Part shown: positions 7,690-16,155 of the stretch, in pieces
How the letters are laid out: every line of letters begins with the position of its first letter
Position numbering within the stretch: position 1 is the stretch's first letter
NCBI GenBank assembly: GCA_003648625.1
Contig: QMPO01000004.1
Span: forward strand, 1-32,016
Origin: Bacteroidota bacterium
Lineage (GTDB): Bacteria > Bacteroidota > Bacteroidia > Bacteroidales > F082
Length of the DNA: 32,016 nucleotides
Direction: 5' to 3'
The notes under the pieces: model-generated
What the model was told of the DNA's origin: nothing
The model's database searches: none
The model's input: only the letters and a program-made list of their open reading frames with translations
Position numbers and translations under genes: made by a program

Positions 7690-9069
7690 TTATTCTTCTT
7701 GCACGTTAGCTATATCCGTCAAAGTCAGCTGCTTGCCAAGATAAAAGTCAAGAATTTTTGTTTTGAATATGTAGTCGTATTTTGCCGATGCAAGATCTGA
7801 TTCGGCATTGCTCAGTTGAATTTTTGACACATTGTAGTCAGTTGAATTGACCATACCGACATTAAATTTCTCCTCTGTATATTTGAATGCCTCTTTATAT
7901 GATTCAACTGATTTTTTCCGTGCAACGTAAGTTTGGTAAGCAGCAATGGCATCGGCATATGCCTGCTCAATGCTCTTCCTAAGTATATTTTTTTGATTTT
8001 CAAGATTTAGTTCGGCTGTCTCCTTGCCGATATATGATTTCTTCACATTCGTTGTTACCTGGTAACCGTTATAAATGGGGATAGCAAGTCCGATATATAA
8101 GGCCCCGTTACGGTTGTCTTTAAACTGCTGGTCAAAGGGCACGGTCGGACTGTTCAGGTCCATAGGATCCTGCCTGATCCGGTCAGAATAATTGGTGCCG
8201 TAATTGCCTTGAGCGAAGAGTCGTGGGCTGTGATATCCTTTAGCTCTGGCAAGAACTCTCTCGGCACTTTGCACACGGTATTCCGCACTTTTAATCTCAG
8301 GCATAATATCCAGTGCTTTACTGTAGATCATTTCGGGTGGTAACAAATTAGGGGCACCCGTAATGTCCAGTTGCGGTTTTTCAATATCGAATTCTTGTGT
8401 TGCTTCAATATCAAGGAGCTGCATCAGGTCCAGGTAGGCAAGAAGCACATTGTTCCTGGCATTAACCAGATTAGCCTCGTCACCGGCGCCCTGAGCCTGA
8501 ATGTCGTATAAACTACCACGTGCAACGGCGCCTGCATCTACTTGTTTTTCCGTTCGGCTGATTTGGTCTCTGGAGATATCAACCTGGCGCTGAGCATTAT
8601 TTACCAACTCCAGATTAAATAGAATCGTCAGATAGCTCAAGGCAATATTGAGCGAAATGTCGTTCTTAATCTTATCCGAATCATATTTTTGAGCCAAGTA
8701 ATCAAAATTCTTTTGCCTGACGTAGTTAATCTGTTGCAAGCCCTGAAAGAGGGTGATATCAGAGTTAATCCCGAAGAACGTTTGCCGGGATTGTTGAGTA
8801 ACATATAAATTGGATGAAGGGTCGGGAGCACGACCCCAGCCGAAATTTTGCCCTACAGAAGCGTTAAAAGCAGGAACCATATTAAGTTTGCTTTGTTTTA
8901 GATCCCGATCTGCATTAGATACATCCAGCATACTCTTTTTGATCGTCAGGTTGTTTTCAAATGCATAATTAATGCATTGTTCCAACGACCATAATTCCTG
9001 AGCCACCACACTCACGCTGAAAAGCACCATAGCAAGGAGCATTGACAGAATCATAGATTTTTTGTTCAT
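7690..9069 (-). CDS. TolC-family outer-membrane efflux protein
   Basis: Outer-membrane channel and periplasmic tunnel of a tripartite exporter. The 459-residue product has a signal peptide (1-23, ending SVSVVA before Gln) and then WSLEQCINYAFENNLTIK, the opening of the first TolC repeat. Long helical, Gln/Asn/Ala-rich segments follow, and two structurally repeated halves are visible: the helix pair near 170-215 and the counterpart near 360-440 (KFNVGMVNSTDYNVSKIQLS). Length and layout are normal for the family. It is the first gene of the tolC-hlyD-tsaB run, with 66 bases to the adaptor gene, and is divergent from the M1 peptidase gene. Confidence 0.92.
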   Translation of the reverse strand: MNKKSMILSMLLAMVLFSVSVVAQELWSLEQCINYAFENNLTIKKSMLDVSNADRDLKQSKLNMVPAFNASVGQNFGWGRAPDPSSNLYVTQQSRQTFFGINSDITLFQGLQQINYVRQKNFDYLAQKYDSDKIKNDISLNIALSYLTILFNLELVNNAQRQVDISRDQISRTEKQVDAGAVARGSLYDIQAQGAGDEANLVNARNNVLLAYLDLMQLLDIEATQEFDIEKPQLDITGAPNLLPPEMIYSKALDIMPEIKSAEYRVQSAERVLARAKGYHSPRLFAQGNYGTNYSDRIRQDPMDLNSPTVPFDQQFKDNRNGALYIGLAIPIYNGYQVTTNVKKSYIGKETAELNLENQKNILRKSIEQAYADAIAAYQTYVARKKSVESYKEAFKYTEEKFNVGMVNSTDYNVSKIQLSNAESDLASAKYDYIFKTKILDFYLGKQLTLTDIANVQEE

Positions 9070-9378
9070 ATATAGTGTTTTTTGGATTTTGAATAAGTCA
9101 GGTTATTTAAAAGGCATAAATATAATCATTTGAATGGCAAAAGAATGACAGAAGAATGTTAAAAAAGAATAAATTCGACATAAGACGTAAATTTATCTAC
9201 GTAACGTATTAAGAAAACAATAAAACGCCTGAAACATTGTTTGAAAGGGCATATTAATTAAAAAAATCTCTCGGCGACAAAGTGCTCATGCATTTCTGCT
9301 ATGAACCACTAAATAACCGCAAAGGATAATAACCGGTACGGCTTTATTCACTAATTTTATCATTCAAAATAATAACCT
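9070..9378. other. Divergent intergenic region between tolC-like and M1 peptidase genes
   Basis: 309 AT-rich bases without a credible gene. An ACGTA (9185-9189) faces TACGT (9198-9202) as an inverted repeat with an 8-base spacer, followed by another ACGTA at 9204-9208: a possible operator, unproven. A near-consensus -7 box TAATTTTA (9352-9359) lies 19 bases before the peptidase ATG. A weak TATATTTA-like box reads toward tolC. No terminator or structured RNA is apparent. Confidence 0.45.
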
Positions 9379-11685
9379 ATGAAAAATGCCCGCTTATTTA
9401 TTATGTTCTTGTTGTTGTTTTACATGGGAACGGCCAATGCACAAAATAACGATATTGGTGATACCATTCATGCTATCCATTATAACATTCATCTTAACCA
9501 TATTAATACTGCTGAAAATACGATTGCTGCCTATACGGAAATTAAACTGGTACCGTTGATAGAAGACCTGGCTTATATTCCGCTAGAGTTAAAAGATCTG
9601 ACTGTCGATTCTGTTTTTATTGATGGTACGGAATGGAATTTTACCTATACAGACGATGTTATCCGATTACCGCTGACCACAAAAGCAGACACCTTGCTTG
9701 TAGGTGTATATTACCATGGACAGCCGTTTCATGAAGACTGGGGAGGCTTCCATTTCAGCGGCGATTATGCCTTTAACCTGGGAGTTGGTTTTGTATCGAT
9801 ACCCCATAACCTTGGAAAAACATGGTTTCCCTGCGTGGATAATTTTACCGACAGGTCATCATACGATGTATTCATCACCGTTGAAAACGGAAAAACAGGC
9901 GTTGGCGGCGGGTTGCTGGTGGAGACTACTGATAACGGCAACGGCACAACTACCTGGCACTGGAAAATATCCCACCCAATCCCCACCTACCTCGAATCGG
10001 CAGCTGTAGGCGATTATGTGCTTTACGAAGATGTGTACGAAGGGATGGAAAAGGATATTCCCATCAATATATATACACGCCCTTCCGAATCGGCTAAAGT
10101 TGCCGGGTCGTTTGTGCATCTGCACGAGATAATGCACTTTTTTGAAGAACATTTCGGGCCTTATCCTTTTGAACGGATTGGTTACGTATCAACGGCTATT
10201 GGTGCAATGGAGCATGCTACTAATATTGCTTATCCGCACTTCGCCATCAACGGAAACACTTCTTATGAATCGTTATACACACACGAATTGTCGCACATGT
10301 GGTTTGGGGATGAGGTTACCTGCTCGACAGCCGAAGATATGTGGCTGAACGAAGGCTGGGCTACGTTTTGCGAATTGTATTACCGTACAGGCCTATACTC
10401 CGAAGAGTTGTTCCGGACCATGATGCGCGATATGCATAATGATGTTTTGAAAAAAGCTCATATTATTGACGGAGGTTTCTGGCCGCTGAACGGTATTCCG
10501 CAAGATGTAACCTACGGGAAAACAGCCTATGATAAGGGAGGAACTGTTGCCAATACCCTCAGAGCATATTTGGGCGATACACTTTTCTTTGACGCCATGA
10601 CTGCCTATCTGGATCAGTTTGCGTATCAGTCGGTTTCATCCTATGACATGCGGGACTTTTTGACATCTTATACGGGTATTGATATGGGAGGATTTTTCGA
10701 TAATTGGGTGTTTACACCGGGGTCACCGCATTTCGGTATTGATTCCGTTTTGGTAACAGAAGGTGATGCCAGCTTTATGGTGGATCTTTTTCTCAAACAA
10801 AAACGTTTTGGTTATGATTTTTTAGGGGATGACAATATTGTGGAAATAGCTTTTGTAAAAGATAATTTTGATTTTGTCACCGATACTGTTCATTTTTCGG
10901 GAGCTACGGGTCACTCGGTAAAATTTATTGACTTTGAACCCCGGGCTGTTTTGCTTGACCCGCTGGAGACAACAAATGATGCTACTATAGATAGTTACCG
11001 ATTTTTTAACCAGCCGCAGGACTATGCTTATCCTGAGGTTATTTTTAAGATCATGATCGATGAGTTGAGTGATACGGCTTTGATACAGGTGACAAATAAT
11101 TTTGCAGCACCTGATACTTTAAAAACACCGGTTGAAGGTCTGCGCATTTCACCAAACCGTTTCTGGAAAATTGACGGGATCCTGCCTGAAGAATTCCATG
11201 CACAGGGAAGATTTTATTATGATGCAGTTACTGTATGGGATAATGAGCTGATCATCGATGAAAACGACTCGCTGGTGATCTTATATCGCGACCATCCGCG
11301 CAACGACTGGCACTATGTACCCCAAACCAGGATTGGTAACTGGAATATGGGTTATGTATATGTGGAAGACCTGCAACTGGGCGAATACACGCCGGCTGTT
11401 TACGACAAGACCATTGTAGGCGTACCTGAAAATACTGATGCAAAAAAGGTAAAGTTCTATCCCAATCCGGCAAAAAAAAAACTAACCATTGAGTTTGCCG
11501 AAAGAGGGCATTACACCATTCGTTTTTATAATGAAAAAGGCTGGTTGTTAAAAGAATTGACAGTAAACGGACGGCATGCAGTCTGGCGGTGGGAGCCCTA
11601 TGAGGTGGCACCGGGTATTCTGGTTGCTGAAGTAATTAACAACGGAAAGTCAATAGCTACTGAAAAGATATTGATCTTAAAATAA
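9379..11685 (+). CDS. Secreted M1-family zinc metallopeptidase with T9SS sorting domain
   Basis: Aminopeptidase-type enzyme exported through the outer membrane by the type IX secretion system. The 768-residue product has a signal peptide (1-21, MGTANA before Gln) and an N-terminal beta-sandwich. The substrate-binding GAMEH loop replaces the usual GAMEN. The zinc site is HELSH (His302, Glu303, His306) with Glu325 18 residues on, in NEGWATF: exactly the M1 HExxHx18E arrangement. Residues 690-768 (KVKFYPNPAKKKLTIEF through ATEKILILK) form a type A T9SS C-terminal sorting domain, which would be cleaved and may attach the enzyme to A-LPS. The gld genes at the right end fit a T9SS-bearing cell. Exact substrate specificity is unknown. 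The AlkD-like gene follows after 6 bases. Confidence 0.93.
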   Translation: MKNARLFIMFLLLFYMGTANAQNNDIGDTIHAIHYNIHLNHINTAENTIAAYTEIKLVPLIEDLAYIPLELKDLTVDSVFIDGTEWNFTYTDDVIRLPLTTKADTLLVGVYYHGQPFHEDWGGFHFSGDYAFNLGVGFVSIPHNLGKTWFPCVDNFTDRSSYDVFITVENGKTGVGGGLLVETTDNGNGTTTWHWKISHPIPTYLESAAVGDYVLYEDVYEGMEKDIPINIYTRPSESAKVAGSFVHLHEIMHFFEEHFGPYPFERIGYVSTAIGAMEHATNIAYPHFAINGNTSYESLYTHELSHMWFGDEVTCSTAEDMWLNEGWATFCELYYRTGLYSEELFRTMMRDMHNDVLKKAHIIDGGFWPLNGIPQDVTYGKTAYDKGGTVANTLRAYLGDTLFFDAMTAYLDQFAYQSVSSYDMRDFLTSYTGIDMGGFFDNWVFTPGSPHFGIDSVLVTEGDASFMVDLFLKQKRFGYDFLGDDNIVEIAFVKDNFDFVTDTVHFSGATGHSVKFIDFEPRAVLLDPLETTNDATIDSYRFFNQPQDYAYPEVIFKIMIDELSDTALIQVTNNFAAPDTLKTPVEGLRISPNRFWKIDGILPEEFHAQGRFYYDAVTVWDNELIIDENDSLVILYRDHPRNDWHYVPQTRIGNWNMGYVYVEDLQLGEYTPAVYDKTIVGVPENTDAKKVKFYPNPAKKKLTIEFAERGHYTIRFYNEKGWLLKELTVNGRHAVWRWEPYEVAPGILVAEVINNGKSIATEKILILK

Positions 11686-11691
11686 ACTTTT

Positions 11692-12369
11692 GTGAAAATA
11701 CCAGACTATATCCGCCCGCTGTACGTCGAATTGGAGAAGCATGCCAACTCCGAAAATGCCGTTCAGATGCAAAAGTACATGAAGTCCCGTTTTGAATTCT
11801 TCGGAATCAAATCACCGCTCAGGCGAGAACTTTACAGGAAGCATATCAATCAATTTGGTTTGATCCCCGTTGAAAATAGAGAAGAGATTATACATTGGTG
11901 CTGGGAAGCACCACAACGTGAGTGGCAATATTTCGCTATGGAATTTCTGAGTAAAGAAGCTAAAAAAGTGAATAAAGAAATAATCGGACTCTATGAATTT
12001 ATGATTGTCACAAAATCGTGGTGGGATTCGATAGATTATATTTCAGCAAATCTTGCAGGGCCTTATATGCAAAAATTTCCTGAACAAATTCCCGGCCTTA
12101 CAACAAAATGGATGGGTTCGGGTAATATGTGGTTGCAGCGTACCTGCCTGTTGTTCCAGTTAAGATACAAAGACAGAACCAATACTGAGTTACTCTCATC
12201 CTTCATCCGGCAACTGGCATCCTCCAATGAGTTTTTTATCCGGAAAGCCATTGGCTGGGCTTTGCGCGAGTACTCCAAAACCAACCCCGAATTTGTAATC
12301 CGCTTTGTCAGAGAAAACAAACTGTCAGGTTTAAGCGAGCGCGAAGCGTTGAAATGGCTAAGAAATTAG
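11692..12369 (+). CDS. AlkD-type DNA alkylation repair glycosylase (HEAT-like repeat)
   Basis: Predicted to excise positively charged N3- and N7-alkylpurines from DNA. The 225-residue all-helical product matches the AlkD family in length. Trp111, Asp115, Arg150 and Trp189 fall at a constant +2 offset from the Bacillus cereus AlkD residues Trp109, Asp113, Arg148 and Trp187 as I recall them, so the active site looks intact. The local sequences are SWWDSIDY, WLQRTCLLFQLRY and RKAIGWALREY. The start is GTG at 11692, 6 bases after the peptidase stop; no upstream ATG is available in frame. Translation coupled to the peptidase gene is possible, though the two functions are unrelated. Confidence 0.88.
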   Translation: MKIPDYIRPLYVELEKHANSENAVQMQKYMKSRFEFFGIKSPLRRELYRKHINQFGLIPVENREEIIHWCWEAPQREWQYFAMEFLSKEAKKVNKEIIGLYEFMIVTKSWWDSIDYISANLAGPYMQKFPEQIPGLTTKWMGSGNMWLQRTCLLFQLRYKDRTNTELLSSFIRQLASSNEFFIRKAIGWALREYSKTNPEFVIRFVRENKLSGLSEREALKWLRN

Positions 12370-12461
12370 GAAAAAATGATATAAAGCCAAAAATATCCCT
12401 CCGTTTAGTTCTCGTGCTATTGATATTTTTTCACAAAGTGAATATCCAATATTTTTTAACA

Positions 12462-12490
12462 TTTACCTAAGCTGTAATTCCATAAATTTG
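12462..12490 (+). promoter_or_regulatory. Promoter of the serine hydrolase gene
   Basis: An exact Bacteroidota -7 box TAAATTTG at 12483-12490 with TTTA 21 bases upstream (start to start) as the -33 element. The ATG at 12499 is only 8 bases past the box, so the mRNA should have almost no leader. TTAACATTTA begins 27 bases before the box, as it also does before the RNA at 15973. Confidence 0.6.
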
Positions 12491-12498
12491 CCGCCTTG

Positions 12499-13734
12499 AT
12501 GAAGCACATTATAACAAGCAAACAGATAGAATATTTAATACTACTCCTGTTACTGCCTGCCGCTTTCTGGCTGACGGGTTGTTCGGGTTGTACGGATAAT
12601 AATGATTCCGGAGAGTTGGAAAATATTCCCGATGTCAACGTGGAAATTTTCAGAGATGCCGACAGTACGGTAATTGCTGAAAAAGCTAAAGAAATTGACA
12701 GAAAATTCCAGCGGCTTGTGAAACTCACCGGTTTTAATGGTACAGTATTATATGCAGAAAAGGGGAGAATCGTTCTGAAAAAAGCGTACGGATATAAAAA
12801 TGTACGCCGGAAGAGAGACTCGCTGTCAACGTCTGATGCTTTTCAGCTGGCTTCAGTTTCTAAGATGTTTACAGCGATGGCCATTATGGTGCTGAAAAAC
12901 GATGGCAAGCTGGATTACGACGACAGCCTCAGGATGTATCTGCCCGAATTTCCGTACAACGGAGTTACTATCCGTATGCTGCTAACCCACCGCTCGGGCC
13001 TGCCTCGCTATATGAGTATTGCCCAGGACCACTGGGAGAATAAAAAAATACCGCTGACGAATGACGATGTTATAGATTTGTTCGTGGCCTACCATCCTGA
13101 CAGGTATTTTAAACCCAACACAGGCTTCCATTATTGCAATACAAATTATGCGTTGCTGGCTAATATTGTCGAAAAAGTATCGGGAATGTATTTTGAAGAT
13201 TTTATGACTGAACGAATATTCAAACCTCTGGGTATGGACAGTTCATTTGTTTACAACATGCGGGGTGATACGGCCGTATCGCTGTATGTTGAAGAAGGAA
13301 CTCCCGGTTATTACCACCGCGGCTGGCGCTGGCGTGAGATGACTAACGATTACCTGAATGGCGTGATGGGGGACAAAAACGTTTATACTTCGGTGGATGA
13401 CCTGTATAAATACGACCAGGCGCTGGATCATTTTACCTTATTGCCCGACAGTGTTTTGCGTGAAGCGTTCAAACCGGGAAACCCAAAATACTGGCGCCGC
13501 AGGAACAACTACGGTTTCGGCTGGCGCATCAAAGATGGTATGGACAGCACAGTGTATCATTTTGGCTGGTGGAAAGGGTTCCGTACTTTTTATATACGTG
13601 ACATGAAACACCATAAAACGCTTATTGTACTTACCAATAAAGACAAAGGGCCGGGCTCCGATAATTTTTGGAATATCATACGATCTGATACCCTGCCACT
13701 GGGCCTGTATACAGCTTTTCCTGTAAAGAATTGA
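12499..13734 (+). CDS. Lipoprotein serine hydrolase, beta-lactamase/DD-peptidase (class C) family
   Basis: Penicillin-binding-protein-like hydrolase; peptidase, esterase or beta-lactamase activity cannot be told apart from sequence. The 411-residue product has a type II signal (hydrophobic 13-25, lipobox LTGC, Cys28), so it should be lipid-anchored in the envelope. Catalytic motifs are SVSK (Ser119, Lys122), YCN (Tyr212, Asn214) and HFG (His354, Gly356), in the class C order SxxK, YxN, HxG. ATG 12499 is used; a TTG directly before it would only add one residue. The stop lies 4 bases from the stop of the convergent response regulator gene with no terminator between. Confidence 0.88.
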   Translation: MKHIITSKQIEYLILLLLLPAAFWLTGCSGCTDNNDSGELENIPDVNVEIFRDADSTVIAEKAKEIDRKFQRLVKLTGFNGTVLYAEKGRIVLKKAYGYKNVRRKRDSLSTSDAFQLASVSKMFTAMAIMVLKNDGKLDYDDSLRMYLPEFPYNGVTIRMLLTHRSGLPRYMSIAQDHWENKKIPLTNDDVIDLFVAYHPDRYFKPNTGFHYCNTNYALLANIVEKVSGMYFEDFMTERIFKPLGMDSSFVYNMRGDTAVSLYVEEGTPGYYHRGWRWREMTNDYLNGVMGDKNVYTSVDDLYKYDQALDHFTLLPDSVLREAFKPGNPKYWRRRNNYGFGWRIKDGMDSTVYHFGWWKGFRTFYIRDMKHHKTLIVLTNKDKGPGSDNFWNIIRSDTLPLGLYTAFPVKN

Positions 13735-13738
13735 CCTG

Positions 13739-14431
13739 TTAAGGGGTTACAAGCTTAAAGCCCACGCCGTGCACATTTATTAGCTCAACTGACGGGTCGT
13801 CTTTAATGTATTTACGCAGTTTGGTAATATATACATCCATCGAACGGGCGTTGAAATAGCTGTCATCGTACCAGATCTTATTTAAAGCAACAGAACGATC
13901 GAGTACGTTGTGTTTATTCTCGCATAAAAGTTTGAGCAGCTCTGCCTCTTTCGAGGTAAGTTTCTGCTGCTTCTTACCCAACAGGAGCATCTGACGGTTA
14001 TAATCAAATGTATATTTTCCAAATGTATATCTCCGGTCTTCAGGCTTGTCTTTGTTCTCTTCGGCTCTGCGCATGATGGCCCTGATGCGCATCAGCAACT
14101 CTTCCATGCTGAATGGCTTGGTAAGGTAGTCGTCGGCACCAATTTCAAATCCGTGGATCTTATCCTCCTGCATCGATTTGGCAGTTAAAAACAGAAAAGG
14201 AATTTTTTTATCCAGTTTTCTGATCTCTTTGGCAAGGGTAAACCCATCCATAACGGGCATCATGATATCCAGAATGCAAAAATCGAATTCGTTTCGTTTA
14301 AAACTTTCAAGGGCTTCTTTACCATCTACGGCCAGCGTTACATGGAAACTTTTCACTTCAAGATAAGTTTTCAGAACGTTTCCCAGATTTTTATCGTCTT
14401 CTGCCAACAGTATGCTAATTTTTTTCTTCAT
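13739..14431 (-). CDS. OmpR/PhoB-family response regulator
   Basis: Cytoplasmic transcription factor of a two-component system. The 230-residue product has a receiver domain (1-120) with the acidic pocket EDD (11-13), phospho-acceptor Asp55 in CILDIMMP, Thr in LTAKS, and Lys in TKPFS. The C-terminal winged helix (about 135-230) is of OmpR type: LTSKEAELLKLL, then RSMDVYITKLRKYIKDDP and VHGVGFKL. It starts 3 bases after the histidine kinase stop, so the pair is cotranscribed with the kinase first. Arrangement and size resemble RprY of Bacteroides, which is an inference. TTAAC repeats upstream of the kinase are candidate autoregulatory sites. Confidence 0.93.
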   Translation of the reverse strand: MKKKISILLAEDDKNLGNVLKTYLEVKSFHVTLAVDGKEALESFKRNEFDFCILDIMMPVMDGFTLAKEIRKLDKKIPFLFLTAKSMQEDKIHGFEIGADDYLTKPFSMEELLMRIRAIMRRAEENKDKPEDRRYTFGKYTFDYNRQMLLLGKKQQKLTSKEAELLKLLCENKHNVLDRSVALNKIWYDDSYFNARSMDVYITKLRKYIKDDPSVELINVHGVGFKLVTP

Positions 14432-14434
14432 AAG

Positions 14435-15865
14435 TCATTGTTTTAAAGGTAGCCGAATGGTAAAAGTAGATCCTTTGCCCAATTCGGAATCAACATGAAC
14501 ATTTCCTTTGTGTAAATCAATAATAGATTTTACATAACTGAGCCCCAGTCCGAATCCTTTGAAATCGTGGATATCGCCACTCGGTACGCGGTATAATTTT
14601 TCAAATATTTTTTTCTGATTTTCTTTACTGATACCAACACCATTATCCTGAACACGAATGAGTAAGGTATTGTCCCGGTTAATAGTATTGATGATAATAT
14701 GGGGTGCATTGATAGTATACTTCAGTGCATTGTCGATCAAATTAATAAATGCATTTGTCAAATGAACAACATCAGCTTTTATAATGGATTTTTCCGCTTT
14801 TAACTGCATTTCAATAATACCCCCTTTTTTCGTCGCGATCATTTCTTTACTCCCGACAGCATTTGAGATCAAATCGTGTATGTCAACAACTGTTCTCTTC
14901 AGCTTTAACTGTCCTTTATCAATAATGGCTGTCTGTAAAATTTGTTCCGCCATAGATTTTAGACGGTTATTTTCTTCATTGATTACACCAATATAACTAT
15001 TGTATATCTCCGATGACTTTTTAAGGTCTTCATCCTTCAGGGCCTCGCAGGCAAGGGCTATGGTTGATATGGGTGTTTTAAATTCATGCGTCATGTTGTT
15101 GATAAAGTCATTTTTCATGACCGAAAGTTTCTTTTGCCTGTTTATGATATAAATACTGAAAGAAAAGGAAAGAATAATGACAATAAAAAGAAAAACAGAA
15201 ATGATCAGCAGTTTCCAGAGTTGCCTGACAATAAAACTTTTTTCGTTGGGGAAAAACAACAATAACTTGTTAGACGGAGCAAAAAGAGAAGTTATAGGTG
15301 CCAGGTCATATACGTAGCTCTCTTTTAATAACTGCTCGGGATAAGCACCTGTACGCTGGACGAGCATTGAATTGGTAGCAGGACTGTAAATGCCAAATTC
15401 GTGTTTTGTGGTGATGTTGTGTTTCTTCAGTTGTTTGGTAATAATTGAGTCGATCAGGTCTTTATGGGCTACGAAAAAACTTCCCGTTTCGTTAGCAGCC
15501 GGATGTAATGACAATTGCCAGTTCGCCCGGTTGATCATTTTATTGGTTTTTTTGAGAATGTAGTCGATCTCGGATATAGAATTTATGCTTCCGGCTCCTC
15601 TGGCAAGCAGTAGGTTCAGTGAGTCGTATATTTCATAAATACCCTGGCTTCTTTGAAAAAGTTTCCTTTGTTTTTTGAGTCTGTCTTCTAGTCGTGCTTT
15701 GTCGAGCTCATATATAGCACTGGTCATAGCCTGGTCAAGATCCCTGAGAAAAACTGCCTGTTTTACTTTTACAGCATCCCTGATCCAGTACACCTGAATG
15801 ATCATCAGGCCAATGGTGGCCATAGTAACCAAAGTGATAATTAAAAATGTTGACCATTTATTCAC
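14435..15865 (-). CDS. Membrane sensor histidine kinase
   Basis: Autophosphorylates and passes phosphate to the adjacent regulator. The 476-residue product has two transmembrane helices (about 7-27 and 215-241) flanking a ~185-residue periplasmic sensor of no recognised fold. Next is the HisKA H-box MTHEFKTPISTIA with His260. The HATPase_c domain follows: N-box near LTNAFINLIDNALKYT, G1 VQDNGVGIS, and G2 GFGLGLSYVKSI. The start is GTG (15865), since no ATG lies upstream and the hydrophobic helix begins seven codons later. RprX of Bacteroides has a similar layout; the stimulus is unknown. An exact -7 box lies 5 bases upstream. Confidence 0.93.
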   Translation of the reverse strand: MNKWSTFLIITLVTMATIGLMIIQVYWIRDAVKVKQAVFLRDLDQAMTSAIYELDKARLEDRLKKQRKLFQRSQGIYEIYDSLNLLLARGAGSINSISEIDYILKKTNKMINRANWQLSLHPAANETGSFFVAHKDLIDSIITKQLKKHNITTKHEFGIYSPATNSMLVQRTGAYPEQLLKESYVYDLAPITSLFAPSNKLLLFFPNEKSFIVRQLWKLLIISVFLFIVIILSFSFSIYIINRQKKLSVMKNDFINNMTHEFKTPISTIALACEALKDEDLKKSSEIYNSYIGVINEENNRLKSMAEQILQTAIIDKGQLKLKRTVVDIHDLISNAVGSKEMIATKKGGIIEMQLKAEKSIIKADVVHLTNAFINLIDNALKYTINAPHIIINTINRDNTLLIRVQDNGVGISKENQKKIFEKLYRVPSGDIHDFKGFGLGLSYVKSIIDLHKGNVHVDSELGKGSTFTIRLPLKQ

Positions 15866-15869
15866 ACAA

Positions 15870-15877
15870 CAAATTTA
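15870..15877 (-). promoter_or_regulatory. -7 box of the histidine kinase/response regulator operon
   Basis: TAAATTTG on the minus strand matches TAnnTTTG exactly and ends 5 bases before the GTG start, implying a leaderless or nearly leaderless mRNA. No good -33 element is seen. Confidence 0.45.
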
Positions 15878-15904
15878 AGGCTTCAAATAATTGATATACA
15901 GCTT

Positions 15905-15945
15905 TTAACATTTATTAACACTTGTTAATCTTACTTAACATTTAT
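15905..15945. promoter_or_regulatory. TTAAC repeat cluster between the two-component operon and the small RNA candidate
   Basis: TTAACATTTAT occurs at 15905-15915 and again at 15935-15945, exactly 30 bases apart. Between them TTAACACTTGTTAA (15915-15928) is an inverted repeat with 6-base arms. Same-face direct repeats of this spacing suit binding by an OmpR-type dimer. Binding by the adjacent regulator is inferred. Confidence 0.45.
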
Positions 15946-15969
15946 GGAAAGTTGAATGATATACTTTTG
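15941..15969 (+). promoter_or_regulatory. Promoter of the small RNA at 15973
   Basis: Exact -7 box TACTTTTG (15962-15969), with TTTA at 15941-15944 as a -33 element 21 bases upstream (start to start). The expected transcription start, 4-7 bases past the box, coincides with the first base of the outer helix of the predicted RNA. Confidence 0.55.
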
Positions 15970-15972
15970 TTT

Positions 15973-16097
15973 CAGAATTTGAATGATAAACTATTTGTCA
16001 TCATAGAGGTTTGCTCCCCGCAAACCGGACAAATTCTGCTTTATTTCATAATTGTTGGTTTTTGGTTAAAACGGCCCTGAAAAAGGGCCGTTTTTTT
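15973..16097 (+). ncRNA. Candidate small structured RNA (three-helix junction plus terminator), unassigned
   Basis: The outer helix pairs CAGAATTTG (15973-15981) with CAAATTCTG (16030-16038), 9 perfect base pairs. It encloses hairpin 2, ATGATAAA/TTTGTCAT (15983-15990 with 15994-16001, one G-U pair, 3-base loop). It also encloses hairpin 3, GGTTTGC/GCAAACC (16008-16014 with 16020-16026, loop TCCCC). A 29-base U-rich linker then leads to a strong intrinsic terminator. A promoter box sits just upstream and there is no plausible reading frame. The nearest upstream plus-strand gene ends more than 2 kb away, so the terminator must serve a transcript starting here. It could instead be an aptamer-like leader attenuating dnaG (start at 16156). 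I do not recognise a known family; hairpin loops of 3 and 5 bases argue against a purine riboswitch. Confidence 0.6.
16068..16097 (+). terminator. Intrinsic terminator of the small RNA, upstream of dnaG
   Basis: AAAACGGCCC (16068-16077) pairs with GGGCCGTTTT (16085-16094) over a 7-base loop and is followed by a T run to 16097: ten base pairs, six of them G-C. Confidence 0.9.
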
Positions 16098-16155
16098 ATT
16101 ATCAGGTCTGATTCCCCTGCCATATTTGTGTTAATTTAGCACTACGATAGTACAC

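Noticed and set aside
15973-16038. Purine (adenine/guanine) riboswitch
   Set aside because: Shares the three-helix layout, but loops of 3 and 5 bases cannot form the kissing loops and the conserved junction bases are not seen.
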